Assembly (NCBI GenBank): GCA_903772945.1
Contig: CAICTM010000556.1
Coordinates: forward strand, 1 to 59,867
DNA from: Seminavis robusta
Lineage: Eukaryota > Bacillariophyta > Bacillariophyceae > Naviculales > Naviculaceae
Length of the DNA stretch: 59,867 bases
Reading direction: 5' to 3'
This document shows, piece after piece, positions 35,529-48,400 of this stretch (within the stretch, counting starts at the first letter, position 1; every line of letters begins with the position of its first letter). A program made the position numbers and the translations under genes. The notes below the pieces were generated by a model, which was not told the origin of the DNA, did not search any database, and worked only from the letters and a program-made list of their open reading frames with translations.

Positions 35529-36996
35529 CTAAATCCTCTTGGCTGACATGGCGCGTCCAACCTTGCTTTGAGTTCCCTTTTGCAAAGCACCGCAGATGAA
35601 ATCGCCAGCATCCACGAGCTTGTCCAGGTCAATCCCAGTGCTCAGACCTTGGCCGTGCCTGATGACACGTTGCACGAGTATCAAGTTGGAATCGAATCAG
35701 CATAGAACGCCATTCTTGCAGTGTAGGCACTTTTATGCGCTGACTTACATCATGTAAACGATTTCTTCTGTTGCCACATTCCCACTGGCCCCTTTCGCAT
35801 AGGGACACTACACGGAGAAAAGAAGAAAACGAAACATCAGGCGGCATCACGGAGGCATATTGGACATTTCAGCCAGCCCATCACGGTTCCCTTACCCCAC
35901 CAAGCCCCGCTACGGAGGAGTCTACGACAGTGATTCCCAGGTCTAGCGCAGTCAGCACATTGGCAACTGCCATTCCGTAGGTATCATGAAAATGGACGGC
36001 AAGATTCTCTGTGGCAACGGTGGCCTGATCGACGGCGCAAATAAATGTCGGATGAGCGAGCGAGAGATAGATTATTGTCGAGATGCAGGACTATCCATGA
36101 CATCACTGTACCTGAACAGCTTCCAACATTGCCCTTGTCGTTTTGGGTGTTCCAACGCCGATGGTATCTCCAAGGGAAACCTCGTGACATCCCAATTCGA
36201 GCAGTTTTTCGGTTACCATTGCCACCTGAGATGCTTCTACCGACCCTTGATAGGGGCAGCCCTTTTGCAAGAATGAACCGGCAGATATCTCCTGTGATTA
36301 GAGCACAGTTTCGACCTCTCAACCATGTATCAAGCAGCAACTAGAATTGAACCAGTCGAACGTACCAGGACACACGAGACATATCCCCTCATGGGAATCT
36401 TCAAGAGATTTGCTCTCTCCGCAACTTGTTCAAAACGAGCCAGTGACTCTTCAATGCTGCAATTGATGTTTTTTTGGCTGAATGCCTGTCCGATGTTATT
36501 GATTTGGATAACGCAAAAAGAGAATTGTTGAAATCGAAGATCCAGACCAAAGAAAAATCAAGATCCCTTGACTCACTCACTCACTCACTTCACTGGCCGA
36601 CCCAAAAATGGCAACTTCATCAGCTCCTGCCGCAATGGCAAGATCCAATCCTTTTGTATTGGGTGTCAAGCAAGACAAGACAGCACCTTGACTCTTCTTC
36701 CATGGAATCAGCCCTTCCATCACTTCTGTCGAATTTGCCATGGAGGGAACCCATTTGGGTGATACAAAAGCACCCGCTTCAATGTAGGAGCAACCAGCAT
36801 CCGCCAGCATTTGGACCAGCTTGATCTTGTCTTTCGTGGAGACGTATTGCTTTTCGTTCTGCAAGCCATCTCTCGGACCAACTTCGACGATTTTAATGTC
36901 GTGATTTCTTGGTAGCGTCGTTGAGGACATGGCACGGCACTGACAGAGTCGACGAATCGAGGTTCTTTTGGTGGCAAGGGCTCTGCTTTTCCACAT
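35529..36996 (-). CDS. HMGCL: hydroxymethylglutaryl-CoA lyase
   Basis: Six exons (36589-36996, 36366-36485, 36112-36261, 35896-36024, 35749-35807, 35529-35658) join in frame to 331 aa, normal for the family. The basic, Ser/Arg-rich N-terminus ([18 protein letters not shown]) is a likely mitochondrial presequence. Hallmarks are [12 protein letters not shown] (catalytic Arg, metal Asp), [42 protein letters not shown], the metal-binding pair in [11 protein letters not shown], and [16 protein letters not shown] with the catalytic Cys. It cleaves HMG-CoA to acetoacetate and acetyl-CoA, the last step of leucine breakdown. The C-terminus (SAKRI) lacks a peroxisomal signal. The first donor sits in a GTGA repeat, giving several adjacent GTGAGT sites. 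Confidence 0.95.
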
Positions 36997-37518
36997 TTTT
37001 CTTCAGTGATCAGAACCGCTTCAGATAATGTTGTGAGAGGCAGATAATAGGGAGCTGTACAGGGCTTGGGGGTGATGAGTCCAAAATGATTAGATTGTAA
37101 TCATTAATCAGAATGTCATTTTGAGTTCGGTTGTCACCGTTTTGTGAGAATAACGTTGTTGACATCAGATCCTTCGGTGACATTCAATCGTGCGTCGATC
37201 TTTGTATCTTGTATCTTTCGCCTTCTGTTGCCTCCATCACTCCATCATCGCTCCTGCTGGCTCCATTCATTCCTTTTGACAAAAGGCGTACAGTACAGTA
37301 TCGGACATCCCGTTTGCCAGCACCTTGGAGCTGGCAAATCAAATGTGAGGGGACAGCTGCACTGTCTCGTCTTGCTTTCTCTTAAGGCATCTTGTGAAAC
37401 GATTTCCTAATAAAAGGTCAGCCAACTATCTCGCGACAACCTCCTCACGAGGGCCACAGACAGGGAGATTGATTGTCACAGCCAAAGTACTGGGTACTGG
37501 GTAGCGCAGCATAATATT
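36997..37518. other. intergenic between divergent genes
   Basis: Upstream region of HMG-CoA lyase (-) and the small POP5-like gene (+). No gene is visible. Confidence 0.4.
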
Positions 37519-37830
37519 ATGGCATCTGAAAAGGGGCAATGGTCAACCATTCTCGTCGATACCTTTCCACCCGTAACGGATCCGAGAGAAATGCAAACCA
37601 TCCTAACCTTCAGCCTTCGGGACCTTTTTGGTGATTTTGAGCCGCATTCTTGCTTGATAGAAGTGTCAAAAGGTACAGAGAATCTCATCGAGATCAAGTG
37701 CCCCACAGATTCTGCCAAGGAAATCCAAGCAGCTCTTACCATGGTGACACCTCCACCGTACATGGAAAATACCCAATATCGCTTTGACGTGGTCAACGTC
37801 GAACAAAAAGTCCAAAAATCGACATCATGA
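37519..37830 (+). CDS. small protein, possible RNase P/MRP POP5/RPP14 subunit
   Basis: A single exon of 103 codons from ATG 37519. The pattern TFSLRDLFGDFEPHSCLIEV, then NLIEIKCPTDSAKEIQAALT, then YRFDVVNVEQ follows the order of the Rpp14/Pop5 family: an LRxxFG helix, a beta strand, an IIRC-like strand, an AALTLV helix and a terminal strand. These small proteins bind RNase P or RNase MRP RNA and help process tRNA and rRNA precursors. Similarity was judged by eye and is weak in the middle, so other small alpha/beta proteins remain possible. The reading frame itself looks real. Confidence 0.5.
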   Translation: MASEKGQWSTILVDTFPPVTDPREMQTILTFSLRDLFGDFEPHSCLIEVSKGTENLIEIKCPTDSAKEIQAALTMVTPPPYMENTQYRFDVVNVEQKVQKSTS

Positions 37831-38002
37831 CAACATTGATGATGCGGAAGTTGCCTCATACAGTTAGAACATCTAGTATAGCAATATTAAATCTTACAAG
37901 CAAAAAGACTTGGCCAGAGCAATAAGTTTTGTACTGAGCAACATTTTCCATGGCATAATAATAAGCGACCGGCCAAGTCTTCCATCATCAATGCCAAACG
38001 TT

Positions 38003-41000
38003 TTAGCGGGAGTTGCAGCAGTACAGGAATGATCCTCCACCCGTTGGACAACACAACCCGGTCAATCCGGCGCAACCTCGATGGTTGGAACACGAAGCAC
38101 TATTGTCATCGTTGCCACCGCTCGAGCTTTGGTCGCTGTTGCCGCCTGACGACGACGAGGGTGCGACAAAAGCATCATCCGAGGCAGCACCCGTGTCTAT
38201 TTGAGACAAATCGACACCACTGGGAGATGTCAGGATGAAATACAGGACTTGAGTTTTGCTCAACCCCGAATCCAGTCGATTGGCAACGAGATCCACAGCC
38301 TCTTTCCAGGCTTTCATGGGTGATACCAGGGCATGATCGCACACCACATAGCCTCTCCAAGCCATTTCAACTTCTTGTCCATACTGGCTGATGACGTCGG
38401 CGTATTCCTTCGCAACATACTCCTTGTCGAACAGTTCTCGGGTGATGGGCGTCACGGGAAGGAAGTTTATCATATGTACATACAGGTTTTGTGTTCCAAA
38501 CCAAGTAGAACAGATCGCATCCAGCATACCCAAGTTGCCGACCATGTAATTTTGCTCAAACTCGGGACTGTAGACAGCCGGCGTCGTTACCGCCGTCGAA
38601 GAGTTGCTGCCGCTGCTGCTGCTTCCAGATGACGACGAAGGAGGCATCATGTGCCAATACGTCCGGGCTCCGCGAACTTCCATGGCCAACAGTAAACGGG
38701 AAAAATCTGTCATGGCAGAGGTATCCGTGGAGGGGTTGTCGGAAAAACCAGAGCGGACCAGAGACCACAACGAGGCGCCGTAGTAGCAGTTGACAGCCTC
38801 ACTGGAACTCTCTTGTGACTTTCCGTTTCCAAATGGAAACAAACCAGACGCAAAGGAATGACCATCAAACCAAGACATGTGTCTCGCCAACGGAAAGAAG
38901 CTGCCGTCATCAATCTTGGTGTTGTGCGCAACGTCGTGCATGATTGCGTCGACTCGGTCCCCATAGGTTTCCACAAATGTAGCGTTTAGTTTCCCCAGCA
39001 TAGCACAGGCAAACAGAAGGTACCTACGATTTGATTGGTTTGAAAACGGGCGAAAGCGGTTAGTTTCGTCGAGGCATAAAGTAAAGTATTCGTATGGTAT
39101 CTGAGCGCGTACCCATAGTGGAAGTGGTGATCTGGAAAGTACAGGGAGAGCAAAGCGATTGTTCGCAGAGCACAACAATAATGAGTTGGGACGAACACGT
39201 CGGTAAGCAAACTTGATATTGACGGGTAAGCCTCACCATTGTATCTACCGTTTCCAAAGTCAGCATTGAAATCAGCCAGCCCGTCACTGCTCACCAGACC
39301 TCCAACGCTAGCATCGTACAACAAGGAATCCGAGAGCTGATTAGTCAACAGGAGCTCCAAAAAGCTGGATAGCTTTTCCATGGCGGAATTCTTGATGCTG
39401 AGCAACCTTGCGTCCAGGCCACTGGAAGCGTTTGTGTTGCTTTTGCTGCTATTCGTGGAGGTCTTGTTATTGTCGTTGGCATTATCAGTCGGGCCCACCA
39501 GCGCGTCGGCGATATGAGCTAGCTGTCCCAGCCTTGCAATTTGCTTGCCAAAGCCATAGATATTTTCTGTTCTTGTGGGCAAGGCAATGTTCAGGTCGTC
39601 CTCCAGATTGTCAGCCAACAGTCTGCGAATTGCTTTTTCGGATAGTATCGATGACGTCCCGTCTTGTGCAAAGGGCTCAAATCCAACTGGAAGCAACTTT
39701 TCTTCGTAGGTCCATATCGATCCCACTACCGGTGTCATGGTACCCTTGATGCACTGATACACCAAGTCAAAATGCTTTGAATCGAGCACGTGGGTTCGAG
39801 TAAAGGATGTTGCGTGATGCGGCAGCGATAGCATCAGCAGACCCGTTGTTTTGCCGGTGGCGGCAGCAGCAGCGTTGGCATTGCTGTTGGCAGTTTTGGT
39901 TTGGAATTGAAAGTGCACTGCTGCGACCCGGTCACTCGAGGAAGTCGTTTTAGTGGTCCGTGATGCACTACCACCTCCGGTCAACCCAGACAAGACGGTC
40001 TTCCCGACAGAAGTGGTGGTTGTCGTCACGGCTGGATCTCGAAAATCATAATCCACAGTGGCACCCACCGGATAGACAGATGCATGGTATACCAAACGTC
40101 GCAATCCTGTCGACGACGATACTTGCATCGTACCTTTCGAATCGGTAACTTTGCTGGAAGGTGGAATAATGGCCAATCGTATGGTTCCTTTGAATACTTT
40201 CGATGCCACTACGGTGGTCCTTCTCCTAGTATCGTACACAAAGGAGATGGGCTCCGAGGAAAAGGCAATCCAGTTGACTCCTTCCTGCGATTGCAATACA
40301 AATTGAACACCCCGGAGGACAGTCAAACCACTGTCAGTGCTGTCGACCTTTTGGGAACAGAAATGGATCAGACGACAGATGACACATTAGACATTGTCAT
40401 GCACTTGCAATCGTCCTGATATGGTGGCTACCGTACGGCTACATCATGCAAATTGCATCCACAGGGTTTGTCACTTACCGAAGCTCCACATACTCCTAGC
40501 AGTCTCCTTCTTGTCCTTCTCGAAGATCCTTCATCACCCGCGTCATCATCGTTAAAGTTGTCATCAAACTCTTCTTCGCCACCATTGGTATCGTCAACGG
40601 TAATTTCATCGGGACAAATGACATTTTTGAAAGTGGACAAGGCTCGGATGGTGGGTGTCACATTGTCGTATTCAATCGTCACGTAGGGTGATCCCTGTAC
40701 GAGATAGGTCGACCAACTTTCGTCCTTTCCATTGGAGAACTGCAGTGTGACACTGAGTGGATCAAAATTGGTAATGTATCGTTGTGACATGTCCTTCTCT
40801 GTGACACTAAACGTCAGATCCGGTTTGAAATAATCATGAATGGCTTTGGGTTCTTCCTTTCGATGAAGGGCCGGATAGGACGCCACGAGCATATTGTCGG
40901 CCCACTTGTAGGCATACGGGTAGACGGCAATGGGATAGGAAATGCCTCGATCAGCCGTGGGAGGGAGTACAAGGTTGGTCCAAAAAGCTCCCGTGGGAAA

Positions 41001-41657
41001 TGCAAAGTTAAAGACACGCAGTGGATTCTTGTTGTTGTTGTTGTTGTTGCTGCTGCCGGAATAGAGCAAGTTGGGATGGAATAGATCCTTGTCAAGAAAG
41101 AGATGCAGAGGATCGTTGGTTTTGGATCGATCGACAGTGGGGAAAGTCTGCACAAATTTTCGTAGTCCGTCGCCACTTCCTCCCAGAGCATCCGCAGCTC
41201 GTTGGGATCCTGCTGGAAAGAGAGTAATGGCAAATACGACCATACAGACTGTCATGCAAATTACTAGCCCAATGATATGGACAGTGGGATGATGTTCCTG
41301 TAGTAGATTGCAGCACTGAAAGCGTTGATTGGTGGATGACTTGGGGTCTTCCAACGAGGGATGTCCATTGCTGCCTCCTTTGGGATGATTGTTGTTGGGT
41401 ACATTGCTGCTGTGGCCATTGGACATGACGTGACGGACTCCATCATTTGGTCCATTGGATATCAGGACATGCTGCAGGTCGTAGTCCGAACTGTTGGGAG
41501 CTTCCTCTTCATTATCCGTGGGAACCAAGGATTCTCCTAGTAGCAAAGACTCTTGCTCTTGCTGAGTGTTGGTGCTCGAGCGAGTATCATCCGTGCTGCC
41601 GTAGAAGAAGTGATACTGAGGTCGCCTTGTCACGGGCTCTTGCTCTCCGGGTTGCAT
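38003..41657 (-). CDS. membrane-anchored GH81 endo-1,3-beta-glucanase
   Basis: Three exons (40479-41657, 39113-40347, 38003-39023) join in phase to 1144 aa. I chose ATG 41657; the frame is open upstream only from TTG. A ~150-aa Asn/Ser-rich cytosolic region leads to one membrane helix (IIGLVICMTVCMVVFAITLF), so the enzyme faces the lumen or outside. GH81 hallmarks are TGAFWTNLVLPP, YPYAYKWAD, PDHHFHYGYLLFACAMLGK, MSWFDGHSFASGLFPFGNGK and QESSSEAVNCYYGASLW with the catalytic Glu pair. A Ser/Gly/Asp linker ends in a Cys-rich tail (GLCCPTGGGSFLYCCNSR), perhaps a small disulfide or carbohydrate-binding module. The substrate should be beta-1,3-glucan such as chrysolaminarin or callose. About 400 aa longer than fungal Eng-type enzymes. 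Confidence 0.93.
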
Positions 41658-42376
41658 CGTGGACGGGATGGGTATACTACGGTGGTCCCTCAAGGAGCGT
41701 TCTTCTTCCTTAGCTCTGATGAATGAGACAACCAAAGCAACTCCTTTCTTCCTTTCGCTCCCGATGCGGGTGCCGTCTTCCTTGCGGTTTGGGTCGTACG
41801 GTAGGTGCAGCGTAATGCAACGGTAGGCTTTAGCTAGAGCTAATAGTCGGAGTTGGAAAGTCCTCCGACAAAAACTCAGCAATTCAGATCGATCTTTGAC
41901 GATGCTTCGAGTGAGGAGCCCATCATCCCCCTTATGTTGAAGGTTGCTGCTGAGACAGCGCTGACGTTGCGACGGGGGGCACGGTATGACGCGGAAAGAC
42001 TGCGACTCAACTCCCGTGGGTTCTGACGCCCAACCAATCCCACAACCGGTTGGGCCTCCAGCTCTCTTGGTTCTTCTTCCAATCCTCTCCCGCAAAAGCA
42101 ACTCGGCATCCACATCCCATCCATCGCTACAGTACCAAAGAGTCAAGTCATCATGAAAACCCGAGGGTGAGGTTTTGCCACCACTATTCTTTGCTACCGT
42201 ACCAGTCAAGCTACCGGCAGGTAGGTATCAGGTTAAAGACACCCACTGGTACTCTGGCGCTCTGAAGTACACTACACAGATGCCACAGAAAGCATGGTCC
42301 CTGGCTACCACCACTATTGGACTCGACTTGTAGCTGCTTGAGCACTCTTGGTGGGTGCCTATGATTATAACTTTTA
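41658..42376. other. spacer upstream of the GH81 gene
   Basis: The frame of the first GH81 exon continues upstream to about 42209 without an ATG, so this is probably the 5' leader or promoter. No separate gene is seen. Confidence 0.4.
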
Positions 42377-44784
42377 CTACAGGCAAGCGCCTTCAAGGCA
42401 TACACTTGAAGCACACATGCTGTTTGCGCCACATGCGGCTCCAACTGGCTGGTCAGCACAGTAGTCATCATAGCACCATGAGAAAGTTCCACAGTCAGGA
42501 TCTATCAGGTTGACTTTTGATCCAGTGGAACAACAGACATATACATCACTGCCACCCCAAGTCTCCCTTGCACAAGCACCACCGCCACTGGAACCAGCAC
42601 GGCACATGGAATCAGAGCCACACTGAATACCAGATTCAAGTCCAGCACAGTACATCTCCTCACACCAGGAAAAAAGTTCCACAGTCAGGTTCAAATTCTT
42701 CAACACTGGTGCCAGATGGACAGCACACAAAGCTGGCTTCCATGCTGTAGTACTCCAAGCCACATGCACCACTGTTACCATCGTTTGCCTCATCACAACT
42801 CATAAGATCATCCCTGGTCCCATTTGTGCACAGACCACTCACACAAGTGCCAGAAGCACACATGCTGTTTGTGCCACATGCGGCTCCAACTGGCTGGTCA
42901 GCACAGTAGTCAAAATAGCACCAGGAGGAAGTTCCGCAGTCAGGATCTATCAGGTTGACTTTTGATCCAGTGGAGCAACAGACATAAAGGTCACTGCCAC
43001 CCCAAGTCTCCCTTGCACAAGCAGCACTGCCACTGGAACCAGCACGGCACATGGAATCAGAGCCACATTGAATGTCAGAATCGAGTCCAGCACAGTACGT
43101 CTCCTCACACCAGGAAAAAGTTCCACAGTCAGGTTCAAATTCTTCCACACTGGTGCCAGATGGACAGCACAGTGCTGGCTTCCGTGCTGTAGTGCTCAAT
43201 TCCACATACATTGTTTTGGCATAGTGATGAATTGACACACAGGGATGACGTGTCAAGATTGGCACAATATGGAACACCTTCAATATCCAGGGTTGCATTA
43301 CTGTGACAGCAGTTGTAGTTTTGGCTGGGACTGTTGATGCCACAACCCCCAGAGAGACAATGTGGACCATGTTAACAGGGCATCATGGTCTCTTGCTGTG
43401 TCAGGGTACATCTTCCAAACAAGCACACATGGCTTTCACACAACAAATCATCGAAGCAATCTTCACCTTCAGATTGTCCGGTGCAGACATGCTGGCCCTC
43501 TTCTGTTTCCAAGCTTTGACCAGATTCACAACAGATGATTTCATCAAGCTGTCCCATTGACACAGATGCACAAGCTCCCGACAAGCAATCGTCATCTTCT
43601 TCGCAGCCTGTAGAGCCGATTTCTAATTTCTCAGCAACGCAAGCGTTGCCAATACATGTATTTGAATCACACTGAACATTGTATTCACAGAAATCACCCA
43701 CAGGAGCATCCAAAGGAAAGTCCTGTTGACACGAGTTTCGAACAGCTCCTGGCACCGCAGTCGTCTCAAAGCTAGAGACATTGGCATGGCAGTCCTCCTC
43801 ACCAGTGCATCCAATTCCAAAAGATCCAATGGCACAAAAATTTTCCGCTTGACAAGAACCGGCATGAGTAGAAAGGGAAGGATTGGCCATACATAACGTT
43901 GAAAGCTTTACTTGATGGCTCAAACTGCCACCGTAAAAGTACCTCTCCCAAAGCGCACCACCGGTCATACCCCGTGTAGTGTCGAGATGTTTGTCACAAA
44001 AATATCCTTCCTTGCTGTGGGTTGTCACAGAAACCGACAGTTGACTGGCGTAAGCACTCTCGGCATAACAGGCAAACTCCATACTGTCCATGGCATGACA
44101 CTCCACCACCCGTTCGCTGGTTGCGTGCCATTTTTTCGTCGAAGGGAGATGTCAGTGCAATCCCAAGAGGGCATTCCAAGGTAAAACCTGGAATGGACCC
44201 TGTCGTTACACAGGACTCGTCGTCACTGACAGCGGTCACATTGATTTCGTAGTGAACAGCCTTGACACCGACAAACGGGGCTGTCGTCGGTTCCGCTTCA
44301 TTCAAATCACTGACTTGTGCAGGCACTTGTGCTCTTTCAAGAGAAGGGACAACTGTTGAACATTGTCATCCTTATTCGTTCCACTGGCGAGGACTTGTGT
44401 TCCTTCAAGAGAAGGGAAAATTGCTGGCTCCACATTGCCATCCGGATTTGCGATGACTTCCTGTGTTCCTCCGTTTTGTTCCTGGATGATGGGTTGGTCC
44501 TCGGAGATTGCAAAGTTGTTCTCGGCATTGCTAAGGGCAGCGATTGGTTCGTCGTCGCCACCAAAGTCGGGACAACCATGGCACAACAACCAACGGCTGC
44601 AATTTCCCACGATAAGTAGCAACGTTCCCACCAGGATAAGCCAAGACCATGGCTGCCGATGCAGTGGTGGTGGCGGGAGTTCCCCCTTGGCGGCAGGCTC
44701 GGTATTGTTTTGACGTGGTCCTCCTTGTTCTTCGTCGTCGTTTGCACCCGCACAAACTGAAACATTGGAAGTAGTATGATCCAT
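42377..44784 (-). pseudogene. broken Cys-rich, single-pass membrane protein gene
   Basis: From ATG 44784 the protein has a cytosolic start, a membrane helix (SWLILVGTLLLIVG), a Glu/Asn-rich stem and then ~500 aa of Cys-rich ectodomain (EFACYAESAY, CDKHLDTTRGMTGG, CESHVCLFGRC) with tandem modules around GGSDLYVCCSTGSKVNLIDP. The frame is broken at least four times: near 44345 (LSLL to PSLERAQ), at a T6 run near 44131 (DEK to WHATSE), a TAA after ETMMPC near 43373, about -2 nt near 43165, and an A6 run near 42665 where the sister module has A5. The last module ends at TAA 42377. The family is unknown to me. Several lesions lie in homopolymers, so sequencing error could explain part of them. Confidence 0.72.
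42434..43200. repeat. tandem duplication of a ~445-bp Cys-rich module
   Basis: CAGGATCTATCAGGTTGACT occurs at about 42496 and again about 445 nt later at 42941. Flanking stretches match closely (GGAATCAGAGCCACA, CCCAAGTCTCCCTTGCACAA). The duplication lies inside the pseudogene and repeats one module of its ectodomain. Confidence 0.85.
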
Positions 44785-45426
44785 CTTTCTGATTATTGAT
44801 AAATTAATTGGCTTGAACAAGCCTTCTTTCGTTCTTCTTATGAGGGTAGCATAGCATCGAGAACCGAAAGGGCTCCGTTGGGGCAGAGTTCTGGGTTGCC
44901 GATGCCGAGTGCCTGGAAACGTTGCCAAGAAATATCAACTTTTGCGTAGCCGAAGCAAATAACAATAATAATGCAGCTTTGTTTATCCCCATCCCTGATA
45001 GAGTGTGGGTGTTGGAATGCCCCCCACCTCGGTCCAAAAATTTCCAACCCAAAACAGCTTGGTTCCGTTGAAGAACAATCCTCAGTGCGAGTCCTCGGCA
45101 CGGGTGAAACGTCCGCCACCGCCAAAACCACGCGCAACCAGCTTGGCTGCCAAGGGCGGAGCAGCTCTCTGCGCACTAGCAAACTTCACGCTGAGTAGAA
45201 GAAGACGATAGAAGTGCATGGCCATCCCAACAGACGTCTCAAGCATCAGGAGGTGGCAGCACTGAGCGAGAAAGAGGAGATAGGAAGCTTTTATCCTTGT
45301 CTCCGTTTGCCATCGGAGTCTGTCAGCGAAAAACCTGTTTCGTTTAACAATTCCATAGAACTTCTTTGGGATATACCGCATGCTACCCAACCCGTTACTA
45401 TACCCGAGTACTAGTAGCTCAGCACA
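44785..45426. other. intergenic between divergent genes
   Basis: Upstream of the Cys-rich pseudogene (-) and the SH3b-like gene (+). No supported gene. Confidence 0.4.
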
Positions 45427-48400
45427 ATGACAACACCCCACGATGGCGACTCATCGCGGCAGCAGTACGATGATCTGAGGGTCGTTCATTCCTCGTCTTC
45501 CCAATCTTCCTCTCATCATCGTCGTCGATTGCACGCGCACCATCGAAGCAGACACATGGAGAAGAATCCCCGTAGTTTCCGACCTCAACACTTGCGTCGA
45601 GATGACGATGATGAAGAGAAGAAGAGTGACAGCAGTGGACATGACTTTGTTATACGACAACCGCAACACTTGATGAATGACGACAATTGTCAATACTACA
45701 GAATAGTCTACCGAGGGGTAGTGGCACTGCTCTCACAGCCAGAGCCAGGGTCTTTGCGGAGTGGTTGTTATCTGAGTTATGGGGAAGTTATCAAGAGTGG
45801 AAGACGAATACCAACGGAACAAGACGTTACAGCAATACGGGTCGACGAAGTACTCACTGGAGGGTATGCCTTTGATCCTCCAGACCCATCCAACTGCCAC
45901 AATTCGCAATCCAATCACTCGGAAACACCCAAGCGATCCAATGTTATCCACGGATATGCTACCACAACTGCTCTATCATCTGATCCATCTTCTCCCTCGG
46001 TTACCATTGCTATATCACACTCTTCCTCTTCGGATAATGACGATCACGATAGCTGCAATACCCCCCTCGATCCCTCCACACTGGAAGCCACCAGTGACCC
46101 AATAATACGATGTCAGCATGAAGGCGTCAACCACCAAGGATTCGTCTTTTCACACAACCACAAAAACAAGTCACCCATTGTACAACCACTCACAAGACCT
46201 CCCAAATGCGAACATGGACGGTTCTTTTACAAAATCGTGTCGACAACCCCTCTGCCGATACTCTCCGGACCCAGCACTGACGCCCCACTCTCCAAGGCAA
46301 TGGTCTTGCCAGGAACGGTCCATGAAGTCTCCTTCCGTATGAAACTAGAGGATGGCGATGATGGAATCTTGTTTCTACGTCTGGCCAGACGAAAAGGATA
46401 CATTGCCAGTCGTCGTGGTCGTACGCGACAGGAGCCATTGGTCAAGGATGTCACGGACGAAATTCATGCCTCCAAGACGGAACAAAGTCATGCAGACGAT
46501 GCAGCCACTAATGTATCCGTGCTGTCGGTATTTTCCGCATCGGTTCCGTCGTCGACGGCGAGGAATCCCAATCGGCGCCATCGACCACCGAGACGACGCC
46601 AGAAGACTACCAAGGCAGACCTGCGCCACGTTCATGGTCCTGGAATCTCGTCCATTACAACGGCGCGTACGAGGAATCATGATCCAACCAGTCTATCTGT
46701 TCCATCCCTCTCCTCGGACAGACTCCAAACTCCTTCCTCTAATGTATCATTGCTCTCAGATGACTCCATGTTGGGATTGGATCCACAGCAACAACAATCG
46801 TTTTCCTCCCACGAAAATCCCCACACCAACAAATCGGGCGCCTTATCGCCCGATCGATCTGTCGCTCGCTCCACTAAGAGCAACATTAGTTTCCCCCCTC
46901 AACCGCAGCATGCGACATTCTTTCTCATGAGGGTCACAGCACCTCGAGGGCTGCGCATTTTGGATGCACCTCATTTTCAAGTCAACAACCTCATTCATGG
47001 AACTACCACCAACAGCACTACCCAACAACAGTCTTGCTCGGATGGCCTGACGGCGAACAAGGGACAGCATCACCTGTTTCACACCATGGCTGGACGGATT
47101 GCCACCACCAATCCGGCAGAGAACTCTGTGGTGTTTGACTCGGTCACCAAAACAAGGACCCTCCCACGAGGAGCCGTCTTTGAAGCCTCGAAACGCATGG
47201 AAACATCCAATGCGCTGTTTCATCAGGGTGCTGGATTGATCAAATTGGCTGACAATAGTGGTTGGGCCATTGTCCCACACCGAGAAGAACTAGAGCATCA
47301 GTTCCGCACCAGCGATGGCGGTCGGCAAAAGAACATGCGAGCCTATGAAGAAATTGGCAACTGCATTGTATTTGGGGAAGATGTCACGGACGACGTGTGG
47401 ATGCGTGTTCTGTCGAGAGCTGGAGCCCAGATTGTGTGCGCCCCTCCTCCGGTTCCGCTCAACAAGGATGGGAGCCCCGGGAGTAGCCCAGGGTCATCAC
47501 CTCCTGTCAGCCCCGACAAGGACAACAACCCGAATGACCACCCGGATGTCGGCAAGAGTGATTCAGGTTCCGATGTGGCCTCGTCTGTAGGCAGCTCCTT
47601 TTTGGATGCTATGTTTCGAGCTAAAAATCGATCAGAAGCTGATCCTACAAACACTGTCGACAAGGGAAAAGACCAGGCTGCCGAGAAGCCGCAGTTCACA
47701 AGCAGCACTATCGTAAGTAGTGGAGCAAACATCGAAGCTGTATGCCCGGCACATTTTGGACTCGTTCTAACCTTGCTGTGTTGTCTTCTCCTTTGTTCCG
47801 TAAGCCTTGTGGCATTTGCGTCCGAGTGGAGCCCCAAATTCCCACTGATCAAAACCGTAATGTTCCTCCTGAGTACGCTAGGCTTCGTGGTGGGCAGGGT
47901 TGGCTTCCCCTGTTCGCAAACGGCAAGCCCACTTGCATTGTCTGCCCACGCCGCAATCCACCTCAGTCTCGATTTGGTTCTTTTTGGTTTCGCGTCCATT
48001 CCAAACGAGGCATCAAGGTCCGCTTGGGTCCCTCGAAAAGAGCTCCGTCTATCAAGTCCAACGACGGGGTCTACTTTCGTTTCGAATGCGGGGAATTTCT
48101 TCGTGCGTCAGAAGTGATGACAGTCTACTTTGAGGACAACAATGGGAGAACTCTGTCTGAATCATTTGCTAAGCTATACCGCAATCGACACGTTCGTCTC
48201 AACACAGCAAACGAAGGCCAGTCGGATTTCAGACACCTTGCCAGTTTGACGGCTCAAGCTGAGTGGGTTCAAATCTTTGACGAAGAAAAGGACGAGTGGT
48301 TCCTGCGGGAGTGTAAGACTGGACCGCCTCGGATTGAAAGGAACAAACAACAAGGCTGGCGCTATCAAATTGCGATCAGCGCAGGGCTGCCTATTCGAAA

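Noticed and set aside
40428..40478. GH81 first exon ending at a stop after a Cys-rich stretch (KPCGCNLHDVAVR)
   Set aside because: It is read-through into an intron; GTAAGT at 40478 and an AG before GTCGAC at 40347 restore the GH81 frame.
44345..44400. A 32-nt intron fixing the first frameshift of the Cys-rich gene
   Set aside because: Too short for the intron sizes seen in this window (71-181 nt).
47741..48117. Hydrophobic C-terminal extension of the SH3b-like first exon, looking like membrane helices
   Set aside because: A GTAAGT donor at 47713 and TAAG acceptor at 47804 remove it and join in phase to the true second exon.
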